Source: CAYUIS01 sp964444825 (GTDB taxonomy: Bacteria > Chloroflexota > Anaerolineae > B4-G1). From it: DNA of 64,000 nt. Each line of letters starts with the position of its first letter. The stretch's first letter is position 1. Below the pieces are notes generated by a model, which was not told the origin of the DNA, did no database searches, and worked only from the letters and a program-made list of their open reading frames with translations. The DNA lies in contig CAYUIS010000002.1 of the NCBI GenBank assembly GCA_964444825.1, positions 1 through 64,000 on the forward strand, written 5' to 3'. A program made the translations under genes and the position numbers. This document shows positions 7,719 through 15,834 of this stretch, piece after piece.

Positions 7719-10700
7719 ATGAAAGTCAAACGTTTAACATTTACACTTGTGCTGATCACTATGATAATGACGATGGTCGGCATAGTGTCGGCGGACGACG
7801 GTGCGATGTTCCGCCGCAACATTTCCAAGACACCGGAACAGGAGACCGAGCGCGCGAACCTTGCGCATATGACGTTCTATGTGCCCGCGCAGGCCTCCAC
7901 TGACGAATTGACGCCCGTTGAGTACTATGACGCCGCCGGCGCCCTGGTTGACACCCGCGAATATGCTAAACCGTTGGTGGCGGTCTACATTGACGGTCTG
8001 CCAGAGGAAGAACTCGAAGATGACGAGAGCATCTATGGCATCCTGAGCGGCGCAGGTTTCGGCGCGCACGATGCCTATGCAGCCCATTCACTGGACGATG
8101 GCACCACCTGGAAACGCACCAATCTGTCCAACTCTGCCGACCTGTCATCCTTTACCCTGGCAAACGGCCACCCGTACCCAGGCGATGCGCACAACATGAC
8201 CTTTGCTATCGCCGGGGACAAGGTGCTGGTGGGCTGGATCAGCAAGTACTGCGATGGCGGCTCCCCTGCCTATACCTTGGTGGATGAGGAAGATAATAAG
8301 CTCTACTCTGATATCTGGGGTGTGGCGGGTTCACAACGCTCGGTAGACTATACGCTGCAAGGCTTCCCGGAGGTCGGTGAAATCCCCTACTCCTGCGTGT
8401 GGGCTGCTCGTGGCACGCTGTTGGAAGACCTCGAGACAGGTCTTTTCGACATCACCTGGACCAGGGCTGAGCGCCTGACCTCCGGCCGTCGCGATGCCAA
8501 CCGGCTGGAGATGAACGGAGACGGTGCCGCCGGTTTCATGATGACCTGGCAGGAAGACCCCGATGGGTTGCGCCCCGGTCAGGGCCTTGGCCCCGGCGAG
8601 GGGTGGTCCGGCGCGGTGGTCAATCAGCAGACCGACCTGTGGTACTCGTTCATCTCGATGGAAGACTTTGTGATGGTGATGAGCGATGACACTGAAGATG
8701 CAACCGCTGTCGACATTGCTGAATACGGCGGCGAAACCATGCCCAAAGTTGCCGTGCCAATGGCGCTGCCCGTTCGTCTGACCGACAACAAGATGTGCAA
8801 GGCAACAGGCTCCGACCCATACTGCTACGTTGATTTCGACAATGTAGACGCAGATGGTAACTTGATCCTCCCGGATGATCTAAACACAATCGTTCAATCA
8901 CAGGACTCGACTTTCTGCTCTGAAGTGGTTCAGTGGACCAACCCTGGTAACGTTACGCTCGACCTGTGTCAGGCCAAGGATGGTCGTGTGCTACAAGGCC
9001 GCGTCGGCGCTTCCCGCCCGCGTGTCAACGTCCAGCCCTATGACTCGGATGGTGACGGCGTGTATGACAACGCCTGGGTCATCATGGGGGCGGAAGAGTC
9101 CAAAGCCCTGGGCGAAGGACCCGACACCCTGGAGGAGGACCTGGAAGATATCGGCAAGAACATGTGGTACTACTCCTTCGACATGCTGAACCCAGAAGTG
9201 GTGATGCAGGGTGGTATGCTCAACCAGCCAGCGGTTGACCCGGAAACCGGGGCATTCTTCGAACTCCTGGAAGACGATTTCGGCAACCCATTCTACGAGA
9301 CCGAGATCGCGCGCCGTTTCTCCCACTTTTCCCAGCCGATCCACCAGATCGGCGAGTCGGGCGTCTCGGCGGTCCTGATCGTCAAGCAGGGCATCATCAA
9401 TCAGGGCGGCCCGGCCGACATCTTCCTGCGCAGGCTCGTGGTACCGGATGGTGTTGGGGAATACGCGGACGGTACTCTTCAGCTACCTCCCGGTTACAAC
9501 CCGTATGCTTACGAGAACATGGACTGCGACGAGTGGGTCTACACCGACGGCAGCAACCCGCGCTACATCCAGGGTCTGTGTCTCAGCAATATGATCAACG
9601 TGTCCGGCAGTACTATCGTTGCATGTGACGGTGTCGCAGGTGATTGCGCTGATCAGTTCCCGTGGGATGGCGGTGTATCTCCTTTCCCGAAAGTGACCGA
9701 GTGGGTCCAGACCGAGGACAACCTGGATGACCAGTCCTGGGAAAACCCGTACGATGTCGCCAAGGGTCACCGCGGCTTCATTGACGGCGACTTTGTCATG
9801 ATGATGTACGCCTGGTCGCCCAACTGGAAAGCCAACTCGGTGGGCAACGACCACTACAACCTCTACGCCCGTCGTTCCTTTGACGGCGGCGTGACCTGGA
9901 CCACGACCCCGGCGGCACTGGGCGGCGATGGCACCGAAACCTGCGAGAACTATGGGGCCGGCTCGGAATTCACCACAGTCTGCACCCCCTACGGCGCTGG
10001 AGAATTCGAACAAGCCCGCAACCTCTCTCAGCTCACCGGTAACAAGGTCACCATCCTCGACCCGCGCTACACGCCCTCCGGCGGCATCAAGATGCTGCCC
10101 ATCACCGACAAGCTGGGCGTCGACACCGCCGGCGAGTTGCCCTACGCCGACGATGCAGTGCGCGATCCGTCCAAGTTCTTTATGGTCTACGAGACCGGCG
10201 ACAACACCACTGTAGCTGAAGGTGAGGCTGTGCCGCTGGATCTCTTCTACAGCCGGGCCACCAACTGGGGCGACGACTATGACCTGGTGGAATACGAAAC
10301 CGGAGATGGTGAAATTGTCGAAGGTTTCGACTGGCTGGAGCACGACCACGATGATCTCTCCGGCGAGGCCGCCAATACCTGCAACCCCGGTGCCACCTAC
10401 TACTATGCGATCTGGAACCAGTGGCAGGAGGATGAGCACGAGAACGTCTCTAACAGCGACGCCATCTTCCGCCGGATCATGTACCTGGATACCATCGAGG
10501 CTGCCCCCACGGCCATGATCCTCGGCGATCTGCCCCTCGAAGTCGAAGAGGGCTCAGAGGAGGTGTTGACCTTTGTCGGTACGGGCAAGGACAACGACCA
10601 ACTGGGTCAGGGAGGAAAATACGGGCGAGGCATTGACGGCTACAGGTGGCTCTCGGACCTGAACGGTCTGTTGAGCGAGGGACAAGTTTTCGACATCCCG

Positions 10701-10850
10701 GTCAAGGACTTGATCAAGGGGCTGCATACCATCTACTTCTCGGTGCTGGATGACGAGGGGAACTGGTCTGAGCCAGATTCAGTCACGATCGGCGTCGGCG
10801 TACCCAATATTTCCATCAAGGTCTATCTACCCATCATCATGGTTCACTAA
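7719..10850 (+). CDS. Large secreted Asp-box repeat protein (possible choice-of-anchor O family)
   Basis: 1043 residues. ATG 7719 is chosen because AAAGGAG lies seven bases upstream and a clean signal peptide follows (MKVKRLTFTLVLITMIMTMV, cleavage near SADDG). A reading frame from 7449 merges two genes artificially across the gap. Asp-box motifs of sialidase-like propellers are present (HSLDDGTTWKR near residue 130; RRSFDGGVTWTT near 720). About 15 Cys occur in the mature part, several in close pairs (CKATGSDPYC, ACDGVAGDC), suggesting disulfides outside the cell. The C-terminus IKVYLPIIMVH carries the tail shared with other exported proteins here. The layout recalls the choice-of-anchor O family often found beside multiheme cytochromes, but this is from memory. 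It precedes the cytochrome b gene. Confidence 0.75.
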   Translation: MKVKRLTFTLVLITMIMTMVGIVSADDGAMFRRNISKTPEQETERANLAHMTFYVPAQASTDELTPVEYYDAAGALVDTREYAKPLVAVYIDGLPEEELEDDESIYGILSGAGFGAHDAYAAHSLDDGTTWKRTNLSNSADLSSFTLANGHPYPGDAHNMTFAIAGDKVLVGWISKYCDGGSPAYTLVDEEDNKLYSDIWGVAGSQRSVDYTLQGFPEVGEIPYSCVWAARGTLLEDLETGLFDITWTRAERLTSGRRDANRLEMNGDGAAGFMMTWQEDPDGLRPGQGLGPGEGWSGAVVNQQTDLWYSFISMEDFVMVMSDDTEDATAVDIAEYGGETMPKVAVPMALPVRLTDNKMCKATGSDPYCYVDFDNVDADGNLILPDDLNTIVQSQDSTFCSEVVQWTNPGNVTLDLCQAKDGRVLQGRVGASRPRVNVQPYDSDGDGVYDNAWVIMGAEESKALGEGPDTLEEDLEDIGKNMWYYSFDMLNPEVVMQGGMLNQPAVDPETGAFFELLEDDFGNPFYETEIARRFSHFSQPIHQIGESGVSAVLIVKQGIINQGGPADIFLRRLVVPDGVGEYADGTLQLPPGYNPYAYENMDCDEWVYTDGSNPRYIQGLCLSNMINVSGSTIVACDGVAGDCADQFPWDGGVSPFPKVTEWVQTEDNLDDQSWENPYDVAKGHRGFIDGDFVMMMYAWSPNWKANSVGNDHYNLYARRSFDGGVTWTTTPAALGGDGTETCENYGAGSEFTTVCTPYGAGEFEQARNLSQLTGNKVTILDPRYTPSGGIKMLPITDKLGVDTAGELPYADDAVRDPSKFFMVYETGDNTTVAEGEAVPLDLFYSRATNWGDDYDLVEYETGDGEIVEGFDWLEHDHDDLSGEAANTCNPGATYYYAIWNQWQEDEHENVSNSDAIFRRIMYLDTIEAAPTAMILGDLPLEVEEGSEEVLTFVGTGKDNDQLGQGGKYGRGIDGYRWLSDLNGLLSEGQVFDIPVKDLIKGLHTIYFSVLDDEGNWSEPDSVTIGVGVPNISIKVYLPIIMVH

Positions 10851-10884
10851 CGGAGGTACGCCACTGGTACTTGGAGGAGGGTGA

Positions 10885-10918
10885 GGGGTATGACCGGCAG
10901 CGCTGCCGGTCATACCCC
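10885..10918. terminator. Perfect 34-base palindrome, probable terminator
   Basis: GGGGTATGACCGGCAGC (10885-10901) is followed immediately by its exact reverse complement (10902-10918), 35 bases after the Asp-box gene. A second hairpin of C5-AAAAAG-CG5 follows at about 10919-10935. No T run follows. The strong symmetry would block transcription in either direction; a cruciform or repeat element is the alternative. Confidence 0.6.
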
Positions 10919-10953
10919 ACCCCCAAAAAGCGGGGGAGGGCTTCCCCGCCTCG

Positions 10954-11026
10954 GGGCGCAGAAACCGGGTTTTTCATACACCGTGGAAAACACCGCCGCA
11001 CATACGGAAACCCGGGTTCTGCGCCC
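10954..11026. repeat. Inverted-repeat element, family 1 (GAAACCGGG type)
   Basis: 19-base arms GGGCGCAGAAACCGGGTTT (10954-10972) and its complement (11008-11026) with one mismatch enclose 35 bases. The core AGAAACC(A/G)GGTTT recurs in elements at 12414 and 58900. It lies directly before the cytochrome b start and produces a spurious N-terminal extension in that frame. Confidence 0.75.
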
Positions 11027-11054
11027 AATAATAAGAAAGCGAGGAAGCATAAAC

Positions 11055-12392
11055 TTGACAGCTAGATCGTGGAAAGAGCGTCTTTTCTATACCAAACAGC
11101 CGGCGGATGATCGCAGCCGGTTGCGGGCAGTTCTTGACAACCTGATCCTCCACCTGCACCCTACCCGGGTACCGGCGCCAGCTATCCGCTTCACCTACAC
11201 GTGGGGACTGGGAGGCATCGCCGCCGTGCTGTCCGTGCTGCTGGGCCTGACCGGCGTGATGTTGATGTTCCGTTACGAGCCCACCGTTGACCGGGCCTAT
11301 TCCAGCATCCAAGTGCTGGAAGCCGAGGTCGTGTTCGGCTCGCTGATCCGGTCGGTCCATCACTGGTCGGCTTCGGCGTTGGTCGTCGTCGCCTGCCTGC
11401 ACCTGGTGCGCGTTTTCCTCACCGGGGGGTTCAAAAAGGGACGCTTTGTGAACTGGCTGATCGGGATCGGGTTGCTGTTGCTCACACTGATCTTTAACTT
11501 TACCGGCTACTTGCTGCCCTGGGATCAGTTGTCCTACTGGGCTATGACGGTGAGCACCGCGATGATCGGTTATCTCCCGTGGATCGGCGAGACGGTCAGA
11601 CACCTGGTGCTGGCGGGACCAGAGGTGGGACAGGGCACGCTGAGCAATTTCTACGCGCTCCACGTGGCGCTGCTCCCGGCAGTGGGTGCGGTAGCCCTGG
11701 GTTACCACTTTTGGAGGGTGCGCAAGGATGGGGGCATCTCCCAGCCTGTGCGCAAACAAGGACAGCAGGTGGAACGGGTGACGACGATTCCCCATCTGCT
11801 GCGCAAAGAGATCGCGGTGGCGGCGGTCGTCATCACGACCGTCATGATTTGGGGGATGCTGATACCTGCCCCCCTGGGGGAATTGGCGAATCCAAACCAT
11901 CCCCCCAGCCCGGCCAAAGCGGCTTGGTACTTTGTGGGCCTGCAAGAGCTGCTGTTGCACATGGATCCGCTGGCCTTTATCGTCCTGGCGTGTGTCGTGT
12001 TGGCCGGCATGGTACTCTTGCCCCGCTGGGACAGGCACGATGGGAACATTGGCGTCTACTTTCGCTCCTCTGTGGGACGGCGGGCGGCGTTTTTTGGGGG
12101 ACTGGTCAGCGCATACGCAGTGCCACTCTTGATAGTGGCGGACGAGTTCTGGATCAATCTTCCGGCCATGCTGCCGCAGTGGCCCGCCATCATCTCAAAT
12201 GGACTGATACCGTTGTTATTTATCCTGGCTGGTTTGACAACCATTTACTGCATCGCGCGCTGGGTGCTCAAGGCAAACCATAGTGAGGCGCTGGTGGGAA
12301 TCTTTACGTGTGTGGCAGCCGGTCTGGTCGTCTTGACGATCATTGGCATCTATTTCCGTGGCCCGAGCATGGCGTTGGTTTTGCCTTTTTAA
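11055..12392 (+). CDS. Cytochrome b subunit of a quinol:cytochrome c reductase (bc/b6-type)
   Basis: 445 residues from TTG 11055, chosen because GAGGAAG lies seven bases upstream and the region before it is repeat DNA. This integral membrane protein oxidises quinol and carries two b hemes. Heme ligands: SVHHWSASALVVVACLHLVR (H-x13-H or H-x12-H) and LHVALLPAVGAVALGYHFW (H-x14-H); the 14-residue spacing in the second pair is typical of b6-type proteins. About eight to nine hydrophobic helices are visible, so both b6-like and subunit-IV-like parts are fused. The quinol-site PEWY motif is AAWY here (PSPAKAAWYFVG). The Rieske gene follows after 423 bases of repeat-containing DNA. It is expected to hand electrons through Rieske to the cytochromes downstream. 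Confidence 0.92.
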   Translation: MTARSWKERLFYTKQPADDRSRLRAVLDNLILHLHPTRVPAPAIRFTYTWGLGGIAAVLSVLLGLTGVMLMFRYEPTVDRAYSSIQVLEAEVVFGSLIRSVHHWSASALVVVACLHLVRVFLTGGFKKGRFVNWLIGIGLLLLTLIFNFTGYLLPWDQLSYWAMTVSTAMIGYLPWIGETVRHLVLAGPEVGQGTLSNFYALHVALLPAVGAVALGYHFWRVRKDGGISQPVRKQGQQVERVTTIPHLLRKEIAVAAVVITTVMIWGMLIPAPLGELANPNHPPSPAKAAWYFVGLQELLLHMDPLAFIVLACVVLAGMVLLPRWDRHDGNIGVYFRSSVGRRAAFFGGLVSAYAVPLLIVADEFWINLPAMLPQWPAIISNGLIPLLFILAGLTTIYCIARWVLKANHSEALVGIFTCVAAGLVVLTIIGIYFRGPSMALVLPF

Positions 12393-12413
12393 ACTCGAGT
12401 TTTCCAGTAGCCC

Positions 12414-12511
12414 AGAAACCAGGTTTTTTGCCCAAGAACCGCTCTGGCCCGCGAAAGAGTTCTCGAGGTGAGACGTATTTTTCTCGCGCGATGCTCAAAA
12501 ACCTGGTTTCT
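12414..12511. repeat. 98-base inverted-repeat element, family 1
   Basis: Perfect 15-base terminal inverted repeats AGAAACCAGGTTTTT (12414-12428) and its complement (12497-12511). The total length of 98 bases is the same as the copy at 58900-58997, with the same arms but an unrelated interior. It begins 22 bases after the cytochrome b stop. MITE-like or palindromic repeat of unknown mobility. Confidence 0.8.
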
Positions 12512-12619
12512 TAAAGTTTTTTACCAGTAGATGATTATCTCAAGACTTTGCTATGGTATGATTACGATCATGTGTGGCTTGACAATGTCACATTTCATCA
12601 AGATACCCATTCTCGCTCA

Positions 12620-12748
12620 AAGGGGATTCCTTCGACAGACTCAGGACAGGCTGCCAGATCCCCGTCTGAAGCGACGGCGCACCTGCATCAGGCCGGGATC
12701 TGGCGACACTTGTACCTGCGCCACAAGTGCAGGTGTCCCTGGCGAGCA
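12620..12748. repeat. Structured dispersed repeat, family 2, copy A
   Basis: It shares AAGGGGATTCC, then TTCGACAGACTCAGGACAGG, then the stem region and TCCCTGGCGAGCA with copy B at 50295-50394. The stem is GCCAGATCCC (12653-12662) paired with GGGATCTGGC (12695-12704). Copy A has an extra inner hairpin (GCACCTGCA with TGCAGGTG) that copy B lacks. One stem pair differs between the copies with a compensating change. Confidence 0.8.
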
Positions 12749-12815
12749 AACGACCGAAAGTGACATTGTCAAGGTAGTCAGATCATTTCTTTACCAAAAT
12801 AGAACAAGGTACATA

Positions 12816-13337
12816 ATGGATCAGAAAATCAAGTCAGAACAGACAAGTCAAGAGCTAGAGGGATCACAAGAACTCTCCCGGCGCAATTTCCTCAAGTTGG
12901 GCATTGGCGTGTTGGGTGTGATTGCAGCGTTGGAAGCCGGCGCCGCTGGGGTGCTCTTTCTGCAATCGCGCAGCCAGGAAGAGGGATTCGGTGGTCTAGT
13001 CACGGCAGGTGCGGTGGATGATTTCCCGTTTGGCTCAGTGATCGAGTTTCCCGAAAATCGTTTCTTCCTGATCCGCTCCCACGACGGTGGGTTTCTCGCC
13101 GTTCACAACCGCTGCACCCATCTGGGATGCACTGTGTTTTGGGACCCAGATCAGAATCACTTTGTATGCCCCTGTCACGCATCCAGCTTTGACTTTTATG
13201 GCGATTTCGAGAGCCCACCCGTACTCCGTCCGCTGGACACGCTTCCGATACATATCCAAGATAGCATGGTCAGAGTTGATACTTCTCGTTTGCAGCAACG
13301 CGAGCAGTTTGTGCCGGGGCAATTGGTTTACGCGTAG
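12816..13337 (+). CDS. Rieske [2Fe-2S] protein, Tat-exported
   Basis: 173 residues from ATG 12816. The same frame is open back to 12531, but that extension is repeat DNA and is not part of the gene. The N-terminus has a twin-arginine signal (SRRNFLKLG, residues 22-30) followed by a membrane anchor. The cluster ligands are in CTHLGC (about 103) and CPCHASSF (about 121), the standard two Cys plus two His, and the two additional Cys of the disulfide bridge are present. It accepts electrons from quinol at cytochrome b and passes them to a c-type cytochrome, here most likely the product of the gene at 13782. A GP-type loop after the second motif is replaced by DFESPP, common in variants. Confidence 0.93.
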   Translation: MDQKIKSEQTSQELEGSQELSRRNFLKLGIGVLGVIAALEAGAAGVLFLQSRSQEEGFGGLVTAGAVDDFPFGSVIEFPENRFFLIRSHDGGFLAVHNRCTHLGCTVFWDPDQNHFVCPCHASSFDFYGDFESPPVLRPLDTLPIHIQDSMVRVDTSRLQQREQFVPGQLVYA

Positions 13338-13390
13338 ATCAAGTACTCCCTTTGGTCGGGAACGAATCCAGATAAGGCAGATGATGGACG

Positions 13391-13804
13391 ATGGATAAAA
13401 GCCAAACAATACCAGTGCAGTCCGAGTTCGACGTTTTCATGGCGCGGATGCAAGCTCGGGAGATGGCCCGTGAGATTGGTTTTGACGCCATGAACCAGGC
13501 GCGCATTGCTCTGGCGACATCGTCGTTGGCCTGCGCACTGAGACTTGGAGAAATGCAACAAGGCCAGGTCACCCTCAACTGCCTAGAAAGAGCTGGTGAT
13601 TGGGGCATGCGGGTGGACTGCACCACGGCCAGCGGTGTCAATGGCAGGGCCGAACCGTGGGCGTTCGCTGATCTCAAATGGCTGGTCGATGAGTTGGTCG
13701 TCAAAGAGTTGCCATCCAACAATGTACAGGTGACCCTCTTTGCCTTGATGCCAAGATATGTGGAGAAGAGATCTAGCCCTGATGAAAAGATACGATCTGA
13801 TTAG
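13391..13804 (+). CDS. RsbT/GHKL-like ATPase-fold protein, degenerate
   Basis: 137 residues without signal peptide, so probably cytoplasmic. The block AREMAREIGFDAMNQARIAL at residues 22-41 (helix, IGF, then Q-x-R/T-I-A-x-A) matches the start of RsbT/SpoIIAB-type kinase domains, and the C-terminal half alternates strands and a helix (FADLKWLVDELVV, VQVTLFALM). The N-box (E-x-x-x-N) and the glycine-rich ATP lid of active members are not recognisable, so catalysis is unlikely. The gene sits between Rieske and cytochrome c and overlaps the cytochrome start by 23 bases, which implies translational coupling. A partner-switch regulatory role in the redox operon is inference; family membership is moderately supported. 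Confidence 0.55.
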   Translation: MDKSQTIPVQSEFDVFMARMQAREMAREIGFDAMNQARIALATSSLACALRLGEMQQGQVTLNCLERAGDWGMRVDCTTASGVNGRAEPWAFADLKWLVDELVVKELPSNNVQVTLFALMPRYVEKRSSPDEKIRSD

Positions 13805-14750
13805 CCTAATCGCTTTATTGATCCTGGTGACCGCTCTGCCGTTTTACTTGCTACGCGAGTCAAACCGAATGGATCATGCTCAAACAACTTTGCGCGAACA
13901 ATTCGTGGCAGATGGCGCCATGTTGTACGTTGAGAATTGCGTTCTCTGCCACGGCCCAACCGGCGAGGGAGTAGGCGCTATGCCTGCGCTCAATCACTTG
14001 TCCACGGCCGATTATAACGTTCTCTACAAAACAATCGCTCACGCTCCCCATGGATCGGCTATGGCATCCTGGCACATTGATGAAGGCGGCAGCTTGAACG
14101 ATTACCAGATCGCGGGATTGGTGACGCTGATCCAGAATGCCGACTGGCCGCAGGTGGGCAGATTGGCATCCACGGGCAACTCGGCTCCCTATAGTCCGCC
14201 GGCTTTGGATACGAACGTGGATATGACGGTCCTGGAGGGAGTGGGAGAAGATCCGCACGAATGCCGCGCCTGCCACGAAGAACCACAGGTCCACGCCGAC
14301 CGGTTTGGCCTCAATTGCGCCCGTTGCCACACCCTCCAGGCTTGGAAACCGGCCCTGCTGATGCGGCACACGTTCCTGCTGGATCACGGTGGAGAGGGTC
14401 AGGTGACCTGTCAGACCTGCCATACTTACTCCTACTCTGAGCACACCTGCTACGAGTGCCACGACCATACGCCCGAGCAGATGGAAACGGCGCATGCCAA
14501 AGAGGACATCTTTGAGTTTGAGAATTGCGCTGCGTGCCATCCCACTGGCCAGGAAGGTGAAGGAGAGCTTTTCCGCGCCAGTTACGGCCTGGATCAGGCG
14601 AGTGGCGATAGCGATACCGGTCCAGACCAGCAAGTGCTCGAGCAAGCGCACATACTGGTGCTGGAAATCAAGGAGAGTATTCCGCAGCATAAAGAGGCAG
14701 CAAAGCCTGCGGGTGGTGGGCGCCCGGGCGGCACAGCAGCAGGTAGGTGA
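13782..14750 (+). CDS. Six-heme membrane-anchored cytochrome c
   Basis: 322 residues from ATG 13782. An N-terminal hydrophobic helix (residues 5-25) serves as signal anchor. The first heme site CVLCH lies in a class I cytochrome domain (NCVLCHGPTGEGVG, with a later Met-rich SAMASWH region). A second domain of about 100 residues carries five more sites: CRACH, CARCH, CQTCH, CYECH and CAACH. The C-terminal 60 residues are low-complexity (GGGRPGGTAAGR). The class I domain would accept electrons from Rieske and the multiheme domain could pass them on. The gene is 12 bases upstream of the next gene, in one operon with Rieske, the RsbT-like protein and the giant cytochrome. Confidence 0.92.
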   Translation: MKRYDLISLIALLILVTALPFYLLRESNRMDHAQTTLREQFVADGAMLYVENCVLCHGPTGEGVGAMPALNHLSTADYNVLYKTIAHAPHGSAMASWHIDEGGSLNDYQIAGLVTLIQNADWPQVGRLASTGNSAPYSPPALDTNVDMTVLEGVGEDPHECRACHEEPQVHADRFGLNCARCHTLQAWKPALLMRHTFLLDHGGEGQVTCQTCHTYSYSEHTCYECHDHTPEQMETAHAKEDIFEFENCAACHPTGQEGEGELFRASYGLDQASGDSDTGPDQQVLEQAHILVLEIKESIPQHKEAAKPAGGGRPGGTAAGR

Positions 14751-14762
14751 GGTATCCGGTGT

Positions 14763-15800
14763 ATGTTTAGGAGATCCATTTTGGGCAAGACTGGAGAGGC
14801 GAACTGGAAAAGCGGCAATCGATCGCGCGCACGGTTGTGGGGGGCAGGGGTTGTTTGTCTGTGCCTGTGGTTGTTCAATATAAACGTTTGGTCAGCCGCT
14901 GCCCAGACAACCCTTCCGCCAGCAAGTGAGACGGGCACGGATCCGGACATCCAGCAACTCCGCATCCAGGTGATGCCCGAGTTCGATGACCCTCGGGTCC
15001 TGGTCATTATCCAGGGACGTCTGGCTGCTTCTGACACAACCTTTCCCGTGCCGGTCACTTTTCGCGTACCACGTGGGGCGCAGATCAACCAGATGGCGGT
15101 GATGGACGTGGCCACCGGCGCCACTGCTCCACAATCTTTTGACGCTCGACCCGATCCTGATGATGCGCGCTGGTCGCTGGTGACCTACACCCTCGACAAC
15201 GCCCATTTCTTCTACGAGTATTACTACGATCCTCTTGCCGGCGGCGCAGATAAGCAATTCACCTATACCTTTAGCAGCCCGCAACGTGTTATGGAACTCT
15301 TACTCGAGGTACAGCAGCCATTGGCAGCGACCGATTTCACGCTGGACCCGCTACCCACCATCGCCCGCTTCGATGAGGCCTTGGGTTTTACGTACCATCA
15401 GTTCAGCGTTGGCGCCCTGGCGGCCGGTGAGGAGATGGCCGTGGATGTCAGTTACACAAAGACCGACTCTATGCCTTCGGTGTCCAGGGAAGAAGTGATA
15501 GCAATGCAAATGCCTGAAGCCCCACCTGAAATGCCTGTAACGGCGGGAACCGGTGAGGCAAACGGCGCGATGCCTGCCTGGCTCTTGGTTCTTCTGGGAG
15601 CGGTGATTCTGATCTCAGTAGGCGGGATTATCTGGTATCGTTCGCAGCCAGGCAGAGTTTCTCCAGTCCCGGTGGCCGAGAGAGCCACAAAGGCTCCCAA
15701 GGTCGCGCCATCCGTAACGGGGTTCTGCTCCGTGTGCGGCGCCACCTTCAAACCCGACGCTCGCTACTGTCACGTCTGTGGGACGGCGAGGTCGGGTTGA
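14763..15800 (+). CDS. Exported membrane protein with C-terminal zinc ribbon
   Basis: 345 residues. Signal peptide or anchor at 25-45 (VVCLCLWLFNINVWSAAAQ), an extracytoplasmic beta-rich domain of about 200 residues (50-250), one membrane helix near 262-285 (WLLVLLGAVILISVGGIIWY), then a cytoplasmic tail ending in a zinc ribbon (CSVCGATF-x-PDARYCHVCG, about 320-340). The external domain is not recognised with confidence; its FPVPVTFRVPRGAQINQ segment is typical of secreted sandwich domains. Membership of the cytochrome operon suggests an assembly or scaffold role. The next gene's probable ATG lies 35 bases after its stop. Confidence 0.7.
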   Translation: MFRRSILGKTGEANWKSGNRSRARLWGAGVVCLCLWLFNINVWSAAAQTTLPPASETGTDPDIQQLRIQVMPEFDDPRVLVIIQGRLAASDTTFPVPVTFRVPRGAQINQMAVMDVATGATAPQSFDARPDPDDARWSLVTYTLDNAHFFYEYYYDPLAGGADKQFTYTFSSPQRVMELLLEVQQPLAATDFTLDPLPTIARFDEALGFTYHQFSVGALAAGEEMAVDVSYTKTDSMPSVSREEVIAMQMPEAPPEMPVTAGTGEANGAMPAWLLVLLGAVILISVGGIIWYRSQPGRVSPVPVAERATKAPKVAPSVTGFCSVCGATFKPDARYCHVCGTARSG

Positions 15801-15834
15801 GCCAGGGGGCGGAGGGTTGAAAAAAGTCAGGGGA

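Noticed and set aside
9483..10439. Long minus-strand open frame opposite the Asp-box protein
   Set aside because: It mirrors the codon pattern of the real gene and has no recognised domain, signal or ribosome site; similar antisense frames occur opposite the adhesin at 29228-30868 and elsewhere.
7449..10850. One 1133-residue protein across the first gap
   Set aside because: A second ribosome site and signal peptide at 7719 show a separate gene; the joined frame is an accident of the gap length.
12531..12815. N-terminal extension of the Rieske protein
   Set aside because: The extension translates the family 2 repeat and would bury the Tat signal inside the protein.
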